A program made the position numbers and the translations under genes. Below, piece by piece: positions 1 through 6,473 of a stretch of 10,105 nucleotides of DNA. Each line of letters opens with the position of its first letter. Position 1 is the stretch's first letter. The DNA is from DASYSA01 sp036003885 (GTDB lineage Bacteria; Acidobacteriota; Blastocatellia; UBA7656): contig DASYSA010000064.1 of NCBI GenBank assembly GCA_036003885.1, forward strand, positions 1 through 10,105. Direction: 5' to 3'. The notes below the pieces were generated by a model. That model saw only the letters and a list, made by a program, of their open reading frames with translations, searched no databases and was not told the DNA's origin.

Positions 1-2046
1 AGGACCCTGGCGGTAGAGCATCTTCTCGCCGTTCTGCGACACTTCGAAGGCGCCGACGCCGTCGAGCACCTTGTCGAATTTTCGTTTTTCCAGATCAAAC
101 TTATGGAGCGTAAGCCCCGGCCCTGCCGGCCCATCCCCTGCGACACCCGCGGGAGGCTGCTCCAAAACGAAGATCGTGTTTGCCTTGCCCACGTCGAGAC
201 CAACGTAGTTCCTGGGTGGAACCGGCAATGCAACGATGCGCTGGCCGATGTTGTCGAGGTCGATCCGAACGGGGTCCGGTTCCTTCTTCGGCGGCTTCGC
301 GCCGGGAGGGGAAGGCTTAGCCGGGTCGGGTTTCTTGTCGTCAGCTTTTTCCGCCGGGCTGTCTGCGGGTTTGTCGGCGGTCTTAGCCTCGTCCTTCTTC
401 TCCTCGCCTACCTTCTCCTCATCGCTCTCGGGCGCGATGGGCGACGGCAAGTCATTTCGCAGTACGACCGCGTATAGGTTGCGCGTCGACTGGTGCGGGA
501 AGGTGGACATCTCGGCGAAGCTGAATGCCGGGCCCAGATTGGTGCTGGCGGTGAAGTAGAGATACTTTCCGCTCTTGTCGAATGCGGTGTACCGGGCGTC
601 GCTCATCCCGTCGGTGATCTGATTGGTCTTGCCGGTTTCGAGGGAGTAAACGAAGACCGCGCGCAGATGATTGTCGAGCTGGCGTACATAAGAGATCCAG
701 CGGCTGTCTGGAGACCAGGCGGGCTGGATCACATCGTTGAGGAGGCCGTCCGGATTCTTGTCTACCTTTACCGGCGTGCCCTTGCCGATCTCGAGGTACC
801 AGAGGTTCATCCGCTTGTCGAAGTAGGCAATCTTCTTACTGTCGGGCGACCACGTCGGGGAGTAGAAGAATGAAGCCGGCGTCCCGAGGTTGATCTTCTT
901 AACCTCTCCCATGCCGCTCTGGTCGCGCAGGTGCAAAGCGTACTCTCCGGACTCGTCTGAGAAGTAAGAGATCCACTTGCCATCTGGCGACCACGCGGGA
1001 TCGCGCTCCATGACGCCGGGGGTGCGGGTCAAGTTGCGCGGATCGCCCTTCTCGGCGGGAACGGTTAGGATCTCGCCGCGAGCTTCGAAGACTGCGCGTG
1101 CGCCGGTGGGCGACAGGCGCGCATTGTTGATGCGCGTTCCAACTTTTTCGTATCGGGAACGTACGGTGATGAGATCGGCGGCGACGCGGATCTTCACCTT
1201 GCGTGCCTGGTTCGACTTCAGGTCATACAGGGAGATTGTGCCGAACTGTTCGTAGGCGATGACGTCCGGCCCCGCCGAAGCTGACTTGATGTCCAGGCCG
1301 TCGTTCTTGATGAGCTCTGAGACCTTCTTCGATTTGGTGTCGAAGGAAAACAGCGTCGTCGGCCCGCTGCGGTCGGACAGGAAGAATATCTTGTCGCCAA
1401 CCCACATCGGCAGCCGGTCGTTGGAGTTCTCGCGTGGAAGTTTTTCGATCGTGGAGTCGGAGAGCCTGGCGATCCAGATGGGCGAGGTTTGACCGCCGCG
1501 ATAGCGCTTCCAATCGGGCTGCCATTGCCTCAGCGGCTGGTATGCCAGCTGGGAGCCGTCGGGCGAGAATGCGCCGCGGTCGGCCATCGGCAGCGGTACT
1601 TCATCGGGGAAGCCGCCGTCTACGCCAATCGTGAACAGCCGCGGGAAGGACGAGTAGCTGTTTCGCGGGGAGCTGAACAATACCTTCTTGCCGTCGCTGG
1701 TCCAGCCGACGACATTGTCGGGGCCCGGGTGATAGGTCAGGCGCTTGGGGACGCCGCCTGCGGCAGGGAGAATGTAGGCATCCACGTTTCCATCGTACTC
1801 TCCCGTGAACGCTATCCAGTTGCCGTCGGGGGAGAACATCGGATCGGTCTCGACGCCGACGCCGCTGGTCAGGCGTTTGGCGTCGCCACCCTCGCGGGAA
1901 ACAGTCCACAGATCTCCCGCGTAGACAAAGACAATGCTGGTGCGGTTGACCGTTGGTTTCTGAAACAGGGTGGGGGCCTCGGATTGGCCCAGGCAGATAC
2001 CGGCGGCGGCGAGGATAAACAGAAGGATCGAGATTGACTTCCTCAT
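1..2046 (-). CDS. Tricorn-like protease (S41 family), N-terminal part
   Basis: An uninterrupted minus-strand frame of 682 codons starts at 2046 and leaves the window, so the C-terminus is missing. Residues 1-21 form a signal peptide (MRKS, then a hydrophobic run ending AAAGICLGQ), so the product is exported. At least seven TolB/PD40-type beta-propeller repeats are visible, for example MFSPDGNWIAF near 70, AFSPDGSQLAY near 160, AWSPDGKWISY near 351, TWSPDSKKIAY near 398 and AWSPDSRWISY near 443. WKRYRGG near 179 is a phrase typical of Tricorn homologues. Residues about 538-592 are a Lys/Asp/Glu/Pro-rich linker, common in bacterial versions. Tricorn homologues are usually 1,000-1,100 residues, with PDZ and S41 serine-protease domains after the two propellers; those parts lie outside the window, so the catalytic residues cannot be checked. 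The expected role is processive cleavage of peptides in the periplasm. A TolB-like non-enzymatic propeller protein is the alternative, less likely given the length and linker. Confidence 0.9.
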   Translation of the reverse strand, partial: MRKSISILLFILAAAGICLGQSEAPTLFQKPTVNRTSIVFVYAGDLWTVSREGGDAKRLTSGVGVETDPMFSPDGNWIAFTGEYDGNVDAYILPAAGGVPKRLTYHPGPDNVVGWTSDGKKVLFSSPRNSYSSFPRLFTIGVDGGFPDEVPLPMADRGAFSPDGSQLAYQPLRQWQPDWKRYRGGQTSPIWIARLSDSTIEKLPRENSNDRLPMWVGDKIFFLSDRSGPTTLFSFDTKSKKVSELIKNDGLDIKSASAGPDVIAYEQFGTISLYDLKSNQARKVKIRVAADLITVRSRYEKVGTRINNARLSPTGARAVFEARGEILTVPAEKGDPRNLTRTPGVMERDPAWSPDGKWISYFSDESGEYALHLRDQSGMGEVKKINLGTPASFFYSPTWSPDSKKIAYFDKRMNLWYLEIGKGTPVKVDKNPDGLLNDVIQPAWSPDSRWISYVRQLDNHLRAVFVYSLETGKTNQITDGMSDARYTAFDKSGKYLYFTASTNLGPAFSFAEMSTFPHQSTRNLYAVVLRNDLPSPIAPESDEEKVGEEKKDEAKTADKPADSPAEKADDKKPDPAKPSPPGAKPPKKEPDPVRIDLDNIGQRIVALPVPPRNYVGLDVGKANTIFVLEQPPAGVAGDGPAGPGLTLHKFDLEKRKFDKVLDGVGAFEVSQNGEKMLYRQGP

Positions 2047-2053
2047 AGGTTGG

Positions 2054-2058
2054 CTCCT
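2054..2058 (-). promoter_or_regulatory. Ribosome binding site of the Tricorn-like gene
   Basis: On the minus strand AGGAG lies 7 bases before the ATG at 2046. Together with the signal peptide that begins there, it fixes the start. Confidence 0.7.
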
Positions 2059-2112
2059 GAGTGTTTGTTGCGGCTCACGCTTAGAGCCGGAAAAAGGGCG
2101 ATTCCCGGGGTT

Positions 2113-2151
2113 CAGAATTCTGCCTCACTTTGCCGTTCTAATAATCAGAAC
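2113..2151. promoter_or_regulatory. Two AGAA/TTCT dyads, possible operator
   Basis: CAGAATTCTG (2113-2122) is a perfect 10-base palindrome. GTTCT (2135-2139) and AGAAC (2147-2151) form an inverted repeat with a 7-base spacer. Both use the same AGAA/TTCT half-site and lie 67-105 bases before the start of the Tricorn-like gene, where a promoter would be expected. The dyads are seen directly; binding of a regulator is inference. Confidence 0.3.
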
Positions 2152-2449
2152 AGGGCGATTGCTGTGTGTTCAGCGTTCAAGGTTGAACTTGCGAATCCTT
2201 AGGATCGATCCAGGCGATCGACCTCGGAAGTTTGCCACTGGTACACATTTGGGTGAACGGAGACTGATTCTTACGCTGAAAGCCCTGATTCGGTTCCATT
2301 AGCGCGAGATGATGATATGTCAGAGCGGCCATTTGGGCAAAGGAGTTCCGGCTCGCCGAGGTTAAGGCTGGAAAAACCTTGTAACCAGATGGCGTCATCC
2401 TCAGTCTCTACCGTGAGGCGGGCGCGCTCGTATCCGTGCTTCCACTGGC

Positions 2450-2521
2450 GCGGACGCGAGCACGCTCTGCCAGATTTCCTGGGCAGGCCTGGGTACGCAC
2501 GCTTCCAGCGTGCTCGTCCGC
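2450..2521. repeat. REP/BIME-like palindromic element
   Basis: The left arm 2450-2466 (GCGGACG, CG, AGCACGCT) pairs with the right arm 2507-2521 (AGCGTGCT CGTCCGC): 15 base pairs with a two-base bulge at 2457-2458. Inside, CTGCC (2467-2471) can pair with GGCAG (2482-2486). GCACGCT (2497-2503) can instead pair with AGCGTGC (2507-2513) across a TCC loop. The result is a compact set of competing hairpins in a non-coding region, as in dispersed palindromic repeats. Only one copy is present in the window, so genome-wide repetition is not shown. Confidence 0.5.
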
Positions 2522-2637
2522 AAGTTACAGCCTGGACGCCATCACGTCTTCATAGATCCTGTCTCATATTGTTCTGGCTGCCGATGGCCTTCGTCGGCAA
2601 CCCAACATGACCAATATTCCGCTTTGTGGTCAACCAG

Positions 2638-2666
2638 TTGTGTGGTGACCGGCCCTTTGCTAATAT
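2638..2666 (+). promoter_or_regulatory. Sigma-70-like promoter of the aminotransferase gene
   Basis: TTGTGT (2638-2643) is followed after 17 bases by TAATAT (2661-2666). TGC directly precedes the -10 box, giving an extended -10. Transcription would start near 2673, just before the ribosome site at 2679. This excludes the GTG at 2626, which lies upstream of the promoter, as the start codon. Confidence 0.55.
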
Positions 2667-2678
2667 GCGCGCCAGATC

Positions 2679-2684
2679 AGGAGG
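2679..2684 (+). promoter_or_regulatory. Strong ribosome binding site, decides the aminotransferase start
   Basis: AGGAGG lies 7 bases before the ATG at 2692. It decides between the possible starts at 2626 (GTG), 2692 and 2719 (ATG) in favour of 2692. Confidence 0.8.
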
Positions 2685-2691
2685 AACTAAA

Positions 2692-3843
2692 ATGCGAACA
2701 ACAAACGAGAAATCCTCAATGAGCAGGCGGAGCTTCCTGGCTAACGCCGCTACCGTGGGCGTCGTGTTGCCGTCATTGCTCGACGCGGCCGCGAACGGGG
2801 CGGCGGTGGTCGCGACTGAGGCCGAGCCCCTGAGACTGCATCGCAACGAGAGTTCTTACGGGCTGCACCCTGCTGCCGCCGAGGCCCTGCGCAATGCAGG
2901 CACCGCGAAGCCCCACCGATATCCCATCGAAGAACCAGTGACGCTGGTGGAGGCACTGGCCAAGCGCTTCGGAGTCACGAAGGAGAACGTTGTTCTGGGC
3001 GCCGGTTCACTGGAGATTCTGAGGATGGCGACTGAGGCTTTCTGTTCGCCCTCTCGCGGAGCCATCGTTGCCGAACCGACCTTTGAGGCCGTGGTCTCAT
3101 TCTGTCCCCTCGCTCACGCCCGGGCGGTGAAGATCCCGCTGACCAAAGATCACAAACACGACATGCCTCGAATCCTGCGCGCCGCGAGTGGCCGGGCGGG
3201 GATGATATTTTTCTGCAATCCGTCCAATCCTGTGGGCACATTCATCGATAAGGTGGAAGTCGAGAGATTCGTTCGCAGGCTGCCGCGCGGCGTCGTGTTG
3301 CTGGCGGATGAGGCCTACTACGATTATGTAGAGAGCCCTGCTTATGAGAGCTGCCTGCGCTTTGTGAAGGAGGGTCTCCCGGTCGTAGTCTCGCGCACGT
3401 TCTCCAAGATCTATGGTATGGCAGGACTGAGGGTGGGTTACGCGATCGGTCGCAAAGATCTGATCAAGCGGATGGCGGATTTACGACTGGGCAATAGCCC
3501 TAATCAAGTCGCCACTGCCGCCGCGCTTGCAGCGCACAACCAGGATGATTGGATTGATCGAGTGCGAAAGCTGAACTCAGAGGTCCGAGACTACCTGACC
3601 AGGGAATTGCGAGCGATGGGACTTGCGCCAATACCCTCGCAAGCCAACTTCGTGATGACGGATCTCGGCCGGCCAGTCAAGCCCGCAATCGAAACGCTCA
3701 AGCAGCGACATGTGCTGGTCGCGCGGCTCTTTCCTTCGATGCCCAACCATATGCGGGTAGGCCTGGGAACGATGGCGGAAATGAAACTCTTCCTGAAGGA
3801 GTTCAGGGATGTGATGGGCAACCAGCCAGCTTCACCGAGCTAA
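2692..3843 (+). CDS. Tat-signal HisC-like PLP aminotransferase
   Basis: The product has 383 residues and belongs to the fold-type I PLP aminotransferases (class I/II, closest in style to histidinol-phosphate aminotransferase). Family landmarks are visible: NES near 52, the cofactor-side motif NPSNPVGT at 176-183, DEAYYDY at 206-212 (the Asp contacts the pyridine nitrogen), SRTFSK at 234-239 with K239 as the Schiff-base lysine, GLRVGY at 245-250 and MRVGLGT at 354-360 with the substrate-carboxylate Arg355. The N-terminus is unusual: S11-R12-R13-S14-F15-L16, then a mild hydrophobic stretch (TVGVVLPSLL), is a twin-arginine signal. Export after cofactor loading in the cytoplasm is therefore expected. 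A cytoplasmic HisC has no such leader and normally starts near the equivalent of residue 46. No his genes flank it, so histidine synthesis is unlikely to be the role; the substrate is unknown. It is monocistronic, with its own promoter at 2638-2666. Confidence 0.9.
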   Translation: MRTTNEKSSMSRRSFLANAATVGVVLPSLLDAAANGAAVVATEAEPLRLHRNESSYGLHPAAAEALRNAGTAKPHRYPIEEPVTLVEALAKRFGVTKENVVLGAGSLEILRMATEAFCSPSRGAIVAEPTFEAVVSFCPLAHARAVKIPLTKDHKHDMPRILRAASGRAGMIFFCNPSNPVGTFIDKVEVERFVRRLPRGVVLLADEAYYDYVESPAYESCLRFVKEGLPVVVSRTFSKIYGMAGLRVGYAIGRKDLIKRMADLRLGNSPNQVATAAALAAHNQDDWIDRVRKLNSEVRDYLTRELRAMGLAPIPSQANFVMTDLGRPVKPAIETLKQRHVLVARLFPSMPNHMRVGLGTMAEMKLFLKEFRDVMGNQPASPS

Positions 3844-3874
3844 ATCTGTCGAGAAGTTTTGGCGTTGTAGACCT

Positions 3875-3883
3875 GTTAGGCGC
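3875..3883 (+). other. Cassette-boundary core site GTTAGGCGC (1R-like)
   Basis: GTTAGGC matches the integron 1R consensus GTTRRRY and lies 20 bases before the cREC start codon, a usual position for a cassette border. It is the exact reverse complement of GCGCCTAAC at 4331-4339. No 1L or hairpin of an attC site is visible on its upstream side, so it may be a secondary insertion point. Confidence 0.45.
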
Positions 3884-3903
3884 GCCTCTGGTTACAGGAA
3901 CTG

Positions 3904-4338
3904 ATGCTCGTCGCAATCTTGGAAGATGATGAACGGCGACAGGAGGTCATGAACCGACTCCTCACCGAAGCGTTGCCGACTGCTCAGCTTGCCTTCTTTG
4001 ACAATGCACCAGACATGATAGCTTGGCTCACGGAGCGCCTTCCTGAAGTCGACTTGCTTTGTCTCGATCATGATCTTATCTATACTCCCGGACGTGCTGG
4101 GGGAAGGTCGGACCCGGGCACGGGGCAAGACGTCGTTGACTTTCTTATGACTAGATCGGCGTTGCAACCGGTCGTCATTCACACGTCGAACTGGGGGGCA
4201 GTAGCGGGGATGGTCTCGCCGCTGGAACAAGCCGGATGGCGCGTATGCCGGGTCATTCCCTTTGGGGATCTCAGATGGCTTGAAACTGCGTGGCTCCCAG
4301 CAATCCGAGAGATGCTCGCTCATCGCGGCGGCGCCTAA
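3904..4338 (+). CDS. Cyclic-phosphate-processing receiver-domain (cREC) protein
   Basis: This is a compact 144-residue single-domain protein without signal peptide, thus cytoplasmic. It has the layout of the receiver-like family named cREC: AILEDDERR at 4-12 (acidic pocket E7-D8-D9), LCLDHDL at 52-58 (D55 at the phospho-acceptor position), GTGQDVVDFL at 72-81, then PVVIHTSN at 89-96 and GWRVCRVIPF at 111-120. The IH-x-S-N segment takes the place of the usual receiver Thr/Ser and Lys region. The family is thought, from comparative genomics, to handle cyclic or terminal phosphates of nucleic acids rather than serve two-component signalling; the exact reaction is not established. No kinase or DNA-binding domain is attached. 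A weak AGGA lies 4 bases before the ATG. The stop codon is embedded in the attC-like sequence GCCTAAC, and the gene fills the segment 3876-4382, as the single gene of an integron cassette would. Confidence 0.75.
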   Translation: MLVAILEDDERRQEVMNRLLTEALPTAQLAFFDNAPDMIAWLTERLPEVDLLCLDHDLIYTPGRAGGRSDPGTGQDVVDFLMTRSALQPVVIHTSNWGAVAGMVSPLEQAGWRVCRVIPFGDLRWLETAWLPAIREMLAHRGGA

Positions 4339-4388
4339 CAACGATTGCAGCGGACGCGCAACATCTAAGGTCCACCGCATTGTTATGG
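4333..4388 (+). other. attC-like recombination site after the cREC gene
   Basis: GCCTAAC (4333-4339) fits the 1L consensus RYYYAAC and overlaps the cREC stop. GTTATGG (4382-4388) is at the 1R place but fits GTTRRRY imperfectly. CCTAACAA pairs with TTGTTA plus GG, leaving one T unpaired. Inner arms GCAGCGGAC (4347-4355) and GTCCACCGC (4370-4378) pair only partly. If the segment 3876-4382 is joined as a circle, G4382 meets TTAGGCGC (3876-3883). The core pairing then becomes 11 perfect base pairs (GCGCCTAACAA with TTGTTAGGCGC), as expected for an excised cassette. The length of about 56 bases is at the short end for attC sites. Confidence 0.5.
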
Positions 4389-4518
4389 TGACTGCCAATC
4401 GGGTTCGACGGCCTCCCTGACGAACCTTGAGCTTCACACGCGAGCCCGCACACTCGCTCGGTCTCGCGAACTCAACGGTTCTCTTTGGTGCTCGCGGGCC
4501 TCAAAGCGCTCCTTGAGC

Positions 4519-4553
4519 ATAACGTCAGACTGAATCCTGTTGCGGATCGTTAT
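4519..4553. other. Imperfect hairpin upstream of the amidohydrolase gene
   Basis: ATAACG (4519-4524) pairs with CGTTAT (4548-4553), and ATCC (4534-4537) with GGAT (4544-4547) around a TGTTGC loop. The hairpin ends 41 bases before the ATG at 4595. It could be an operator, or a very short attC-like element of a geneless cassette starting at 4383. The rest of 4339-4594 holds no convincing gene. Confidence 0.25.
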
Positions 4554-4594
4554 CTCACGGGATCGAAGAACACTAACCTTAGAGGACAGCCGGA

Positions 4595-6310
4595 ATGACA
4601 AGCAGAAAAATGATTTCGCGGAACCTCTCGCTCGCGATTCTACTCACCGTGCTGCTTGAGTTGACCGGTGCAGGTCTACACACGCAGCAATCCGGCTACG
4701 ACATCATCATCCGCAACGGCACGGTCTATGACGGCACCGGCGGCGCCGCGCGCCGTGCCGACGTTGCCATCAAGGGCGATCAGATCGCCGCAATTGGCGA
4801 TCTGTCAAAAGCCAAAGCCGCGACCGAGGTCGACGCAAAGGGGTTGGCAGTCGCGCCGGGCTTCATCAACATGCTCTCGCATTCGGAGACTTCGTTGATC
4901 GCCGATTACCGTTCGCTCAGCGAGTTGCGACAGGGCGTGACCACTCAGATTTTCGGCGAATCTTCGATGGGGCCGCTCAATGACGTAATGAAAAGGAATC
5001 GCCTGAGGACGCAAGGCGACATCAAAAACGACATCCCCTGGACGACGCTTGCAGACTATCTAAAATATCTCGAAGATCGCGGCGTTTCGCAAAACGTCGC
5101 GTCGTTCATCGGCGCGGGGACGATTCGCGAGTACGTGATCGGACTCGACGACAAGCCGCCCACCACGCAGCAGCTTGAGCAAATGCAGGAACTCGTGCGC
5201 CGTGAGATGGAAGCAGGAGCGCTCGGCATCACAACCGCATTGATTTATGCGCCGAATTACTTCGCCAAAACGGATGAGCTGATCGCGATGTGCAAGGTGG
5301 CGTCAAAGTATCGGGGCAAATATATCGCCCACATTCGCAGCGAAGCGAACCAGTTGCTCGAAGCCGTTGAGGAACTGATTCGCATTGCGCGCGAGGCGAG
5401 TATCCCGGCGGAGATTTATCACCTGAAAGCTTCCGGCGAGCAGAACTGGCAGAAGATGGACGCAGTGATCAAACGCATCAACGACGCGCGCCGTCAGGGA
5501 CTGAAGATCACCGCCGATATGTATACGTATACGGCAGGTGCGACCGGCTTGACTTCGACGATGCCGCCATGGGTGCTGGATGGTGGATACGAGGCGCTCT
5601 ACAGACGTTTGCAGGACGCCGAAACGCGAAAGAAAATCGCCGCTGCGATGCGCACGCCGACCAATGAGTGGGAGAACATGTTTCTGCTGCCCGGTTCACT
5701 CGACCGCATTCTGCTGGTCGGATTCAGGTCAGAAAAACTCAAACCGCTCGCCGGCAAAACGCTTGCGGAAGTGGCGAAGATGCGCGGTACGGATCCGACG
5801 GACACGGTGATGGATCTGATTCTCGAAGACCAGTCCCGTGTCGGAACGATCTACTTTCTGATGTCGGAAGAGAACATCAAAAAGCAGATCGCGCAGCCCT
5901 GGGTGTCATTCGGTTCGGACGCTGCATCAATGGCTGCGGAAGGCGCTTTTCTGAGATCACCCACCCATCCGCGCGCTTACGGCTGCTTTGCACGGCTGCT
6001 CGGCAAATATGTCCGCGAGGAAAAGGTCATTTCGCTGGCTGAAGCGATCCGGCGATTGACCAGTGTGCCTGCGACAACGCTAGAACTCGCCCGGCGCGGA
6101 TTGCTAAAGAAGGGTTATTTCGCCGATGTCGTGGTCTTCGATCCGCAGACGATTGCCGACAGGGCCACGTTCGAGAACCCGCATCAGTACGCGGTCGGCG
6201 TGAAGCATGTCTTCGTCAATGGTGTACAGACGCTCAAAGACGGCGAGCACACCAATGCGAAACCAGGGCGGGCACTGTATGGGCCGGGCAAGGTCAAAAC
6301 AAAAACCTAA
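4595..6310 (+). CDS. Secreted D-aminoacylase-like amidohydrolase with altered metal site
   Basis: The product has 571 residues, a usual length for the N-acyl-D-amino-acid deacylase branch of the amidohydrolase superfamily. An N-terminal signal (hydrophobic 11-22, LSLAILLTVLLE) precedes the conserved opening YDIIIRNGTVYDGTGG at 35-50. Other landmarks are VAPGFINMLSHSE at 86-98, GVTTQIFGESSMG at 114-126, HIRSE at 246-250, IYHLKASG at 274-281, SFGSDAAS at 438-445 and HPRAYG at 458-463. The second-metal histidines H246 and H276 and the catalytic D442 are present. The first His of the HxH motif is Leu94 (only H96 remains), and the bridging Cys of classical D-aminoacylases is replaced (GESS at 121-124). 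Hydrolysis of an N-acyl or peptide amide outside the cytoplasm is expected, but activity and substrate are uncertain. AGAGGA at 4581-4586, 8 bases before the ATG, supports the start. Confidence 0.85.
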   Translation: MTSRKMISRNLSLAILLTVLLELTGAGLHTQQSGYDIIIRNGTVYDGTGGAARRADVAIKGDQIAAIGDLSKAKAATEVDAKGLAVAPGFINMLSHSETSLIADYRSLSELRQGVTTQIFGESSMGPLNDVMKRNRLRTQGDIKNDIPWTTLADYLKYLEDRGVSQNVASFIGAGTIREYVIGLDDKPPTTQQLEQMQELVRREMEAGALGITTALIYAPNYFAKTDELIAMCKVASKYRGKYIAHIRSEANQLLEAVEELIRIAREASIPAEIYHLKASGEQNWQKMDAVIKRINDARRQGLKITADMYTYTAGATGLTSTMPPWVLDGGYEALYRRLQDAETRKKIAAAMRTPTNEWENMFLLPGSLDRILLVGFRSEKLKPLAGKTLAEVAKMRGTDPTDTVMDLILEDQSRVGTIYFLMSEENIKKQIAQPWVSFGSDAASMAAEGAFLRSPTHPRAYGCFARLLGKYVREEKVISLAEAIRRLTSVPATTLELARRGLLKKGYFADVVVFDPQTIADRATFENPHQYAVGVKHVFVNGVQTLKDGEHTNAKPGRALYGPGKVKTKT

Positions 6311-6333
6311 AGGTTCTGGTTCCTACGAAACGC

Positions 6334-6372
6334 GCCTAACCTCCATTCAACCGGAGCCGCTCGAGCGGGGTT
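6334..6372 (+). repeat. Degenerate attC-like hairpin after the amidohydrolase gene
   Basis: GCCTAAC (6334-6340) lies 23 bases after the stop at 6310, and the 9-mer GCGCCTAAC (6332-6340) is identical to the one at 4331-4339. Next, AACC (6349-6352) pairs with GGTT (6369-6372), a GGAG bulge follows on the left arm, and CCGCTCGAGCGG (6357-6368) is a perfect palindrome. No matching GTTRRRY core follows, so an intact recombination site is not shown. It could instead be a poor terminator hairpin; no T-run follows. Confidence 0.3.
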
Positions 6373-6473
6373 CATATGATAGATTCAATACAACGTGCAC
6401 CTAGCCGCAAAATTACGCGGTTCGGTGCTAAGGAGCGTTCGGGTACCAGTCCTATCGTTGATGTGAGGTCGTA

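Larger units (their letters stand above)
2047..2637. other. Divergent intergenic region without a gene
   Basis: This is the gap between the minus-strand Tricorn-like gene and the promoter of the plus-strand aminotransferase. Short open frames exist on both strands, but none has a convincing ribosome site, protein family resemblance or signal peptide. The region holds the dyad pair at 2113-2151 and the palindromic element at 2450-2521. Between them (about 2160-2440) no structure is recognised. Confidence 0.6.

Noticed and set aside
103..2037. Several plus-strand open frames of 60-180 codons opposite the Tricorn-like gene
   Set aside because: They are shadows of a 682-codon minus-strand frame with signal peptide and propeller repeats; none resembles a known family.
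2177..2610. Short open frames on both strands of the divergent intergenic region
   Set aside because: No ribosome site, no family features, and part of the translation covers the palindromic element at 2450-2521.
2626..2691. GTG at 2626 as an earlier start of the aminotransferase
   Set aside because: It lies upstream of the extended -10 promoter and lacks a ribosome site; AGGAGG points to 2692.
3872..3898. CCTGT...ACAGG hairpin after the aminotransferase as a terminator
   Set aside because: Only five pairs with a 17-base loop and no T-run; better explained as chance around the GTTAGGCGC site.
3892..4437. A 181-codon minus-strand frame opposite the cREC gene
   Set aside because: It is rich in Arg/Ser with no family features, while the plus-strand frame carries all the cREC motifs.
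5521..5532. Perfect palindrome GTATACGTATAC
   Set aside because: It lies in the amidohydrolase coding sequence (codons for MYTYT) and has no partner site, so it is probably incidental.
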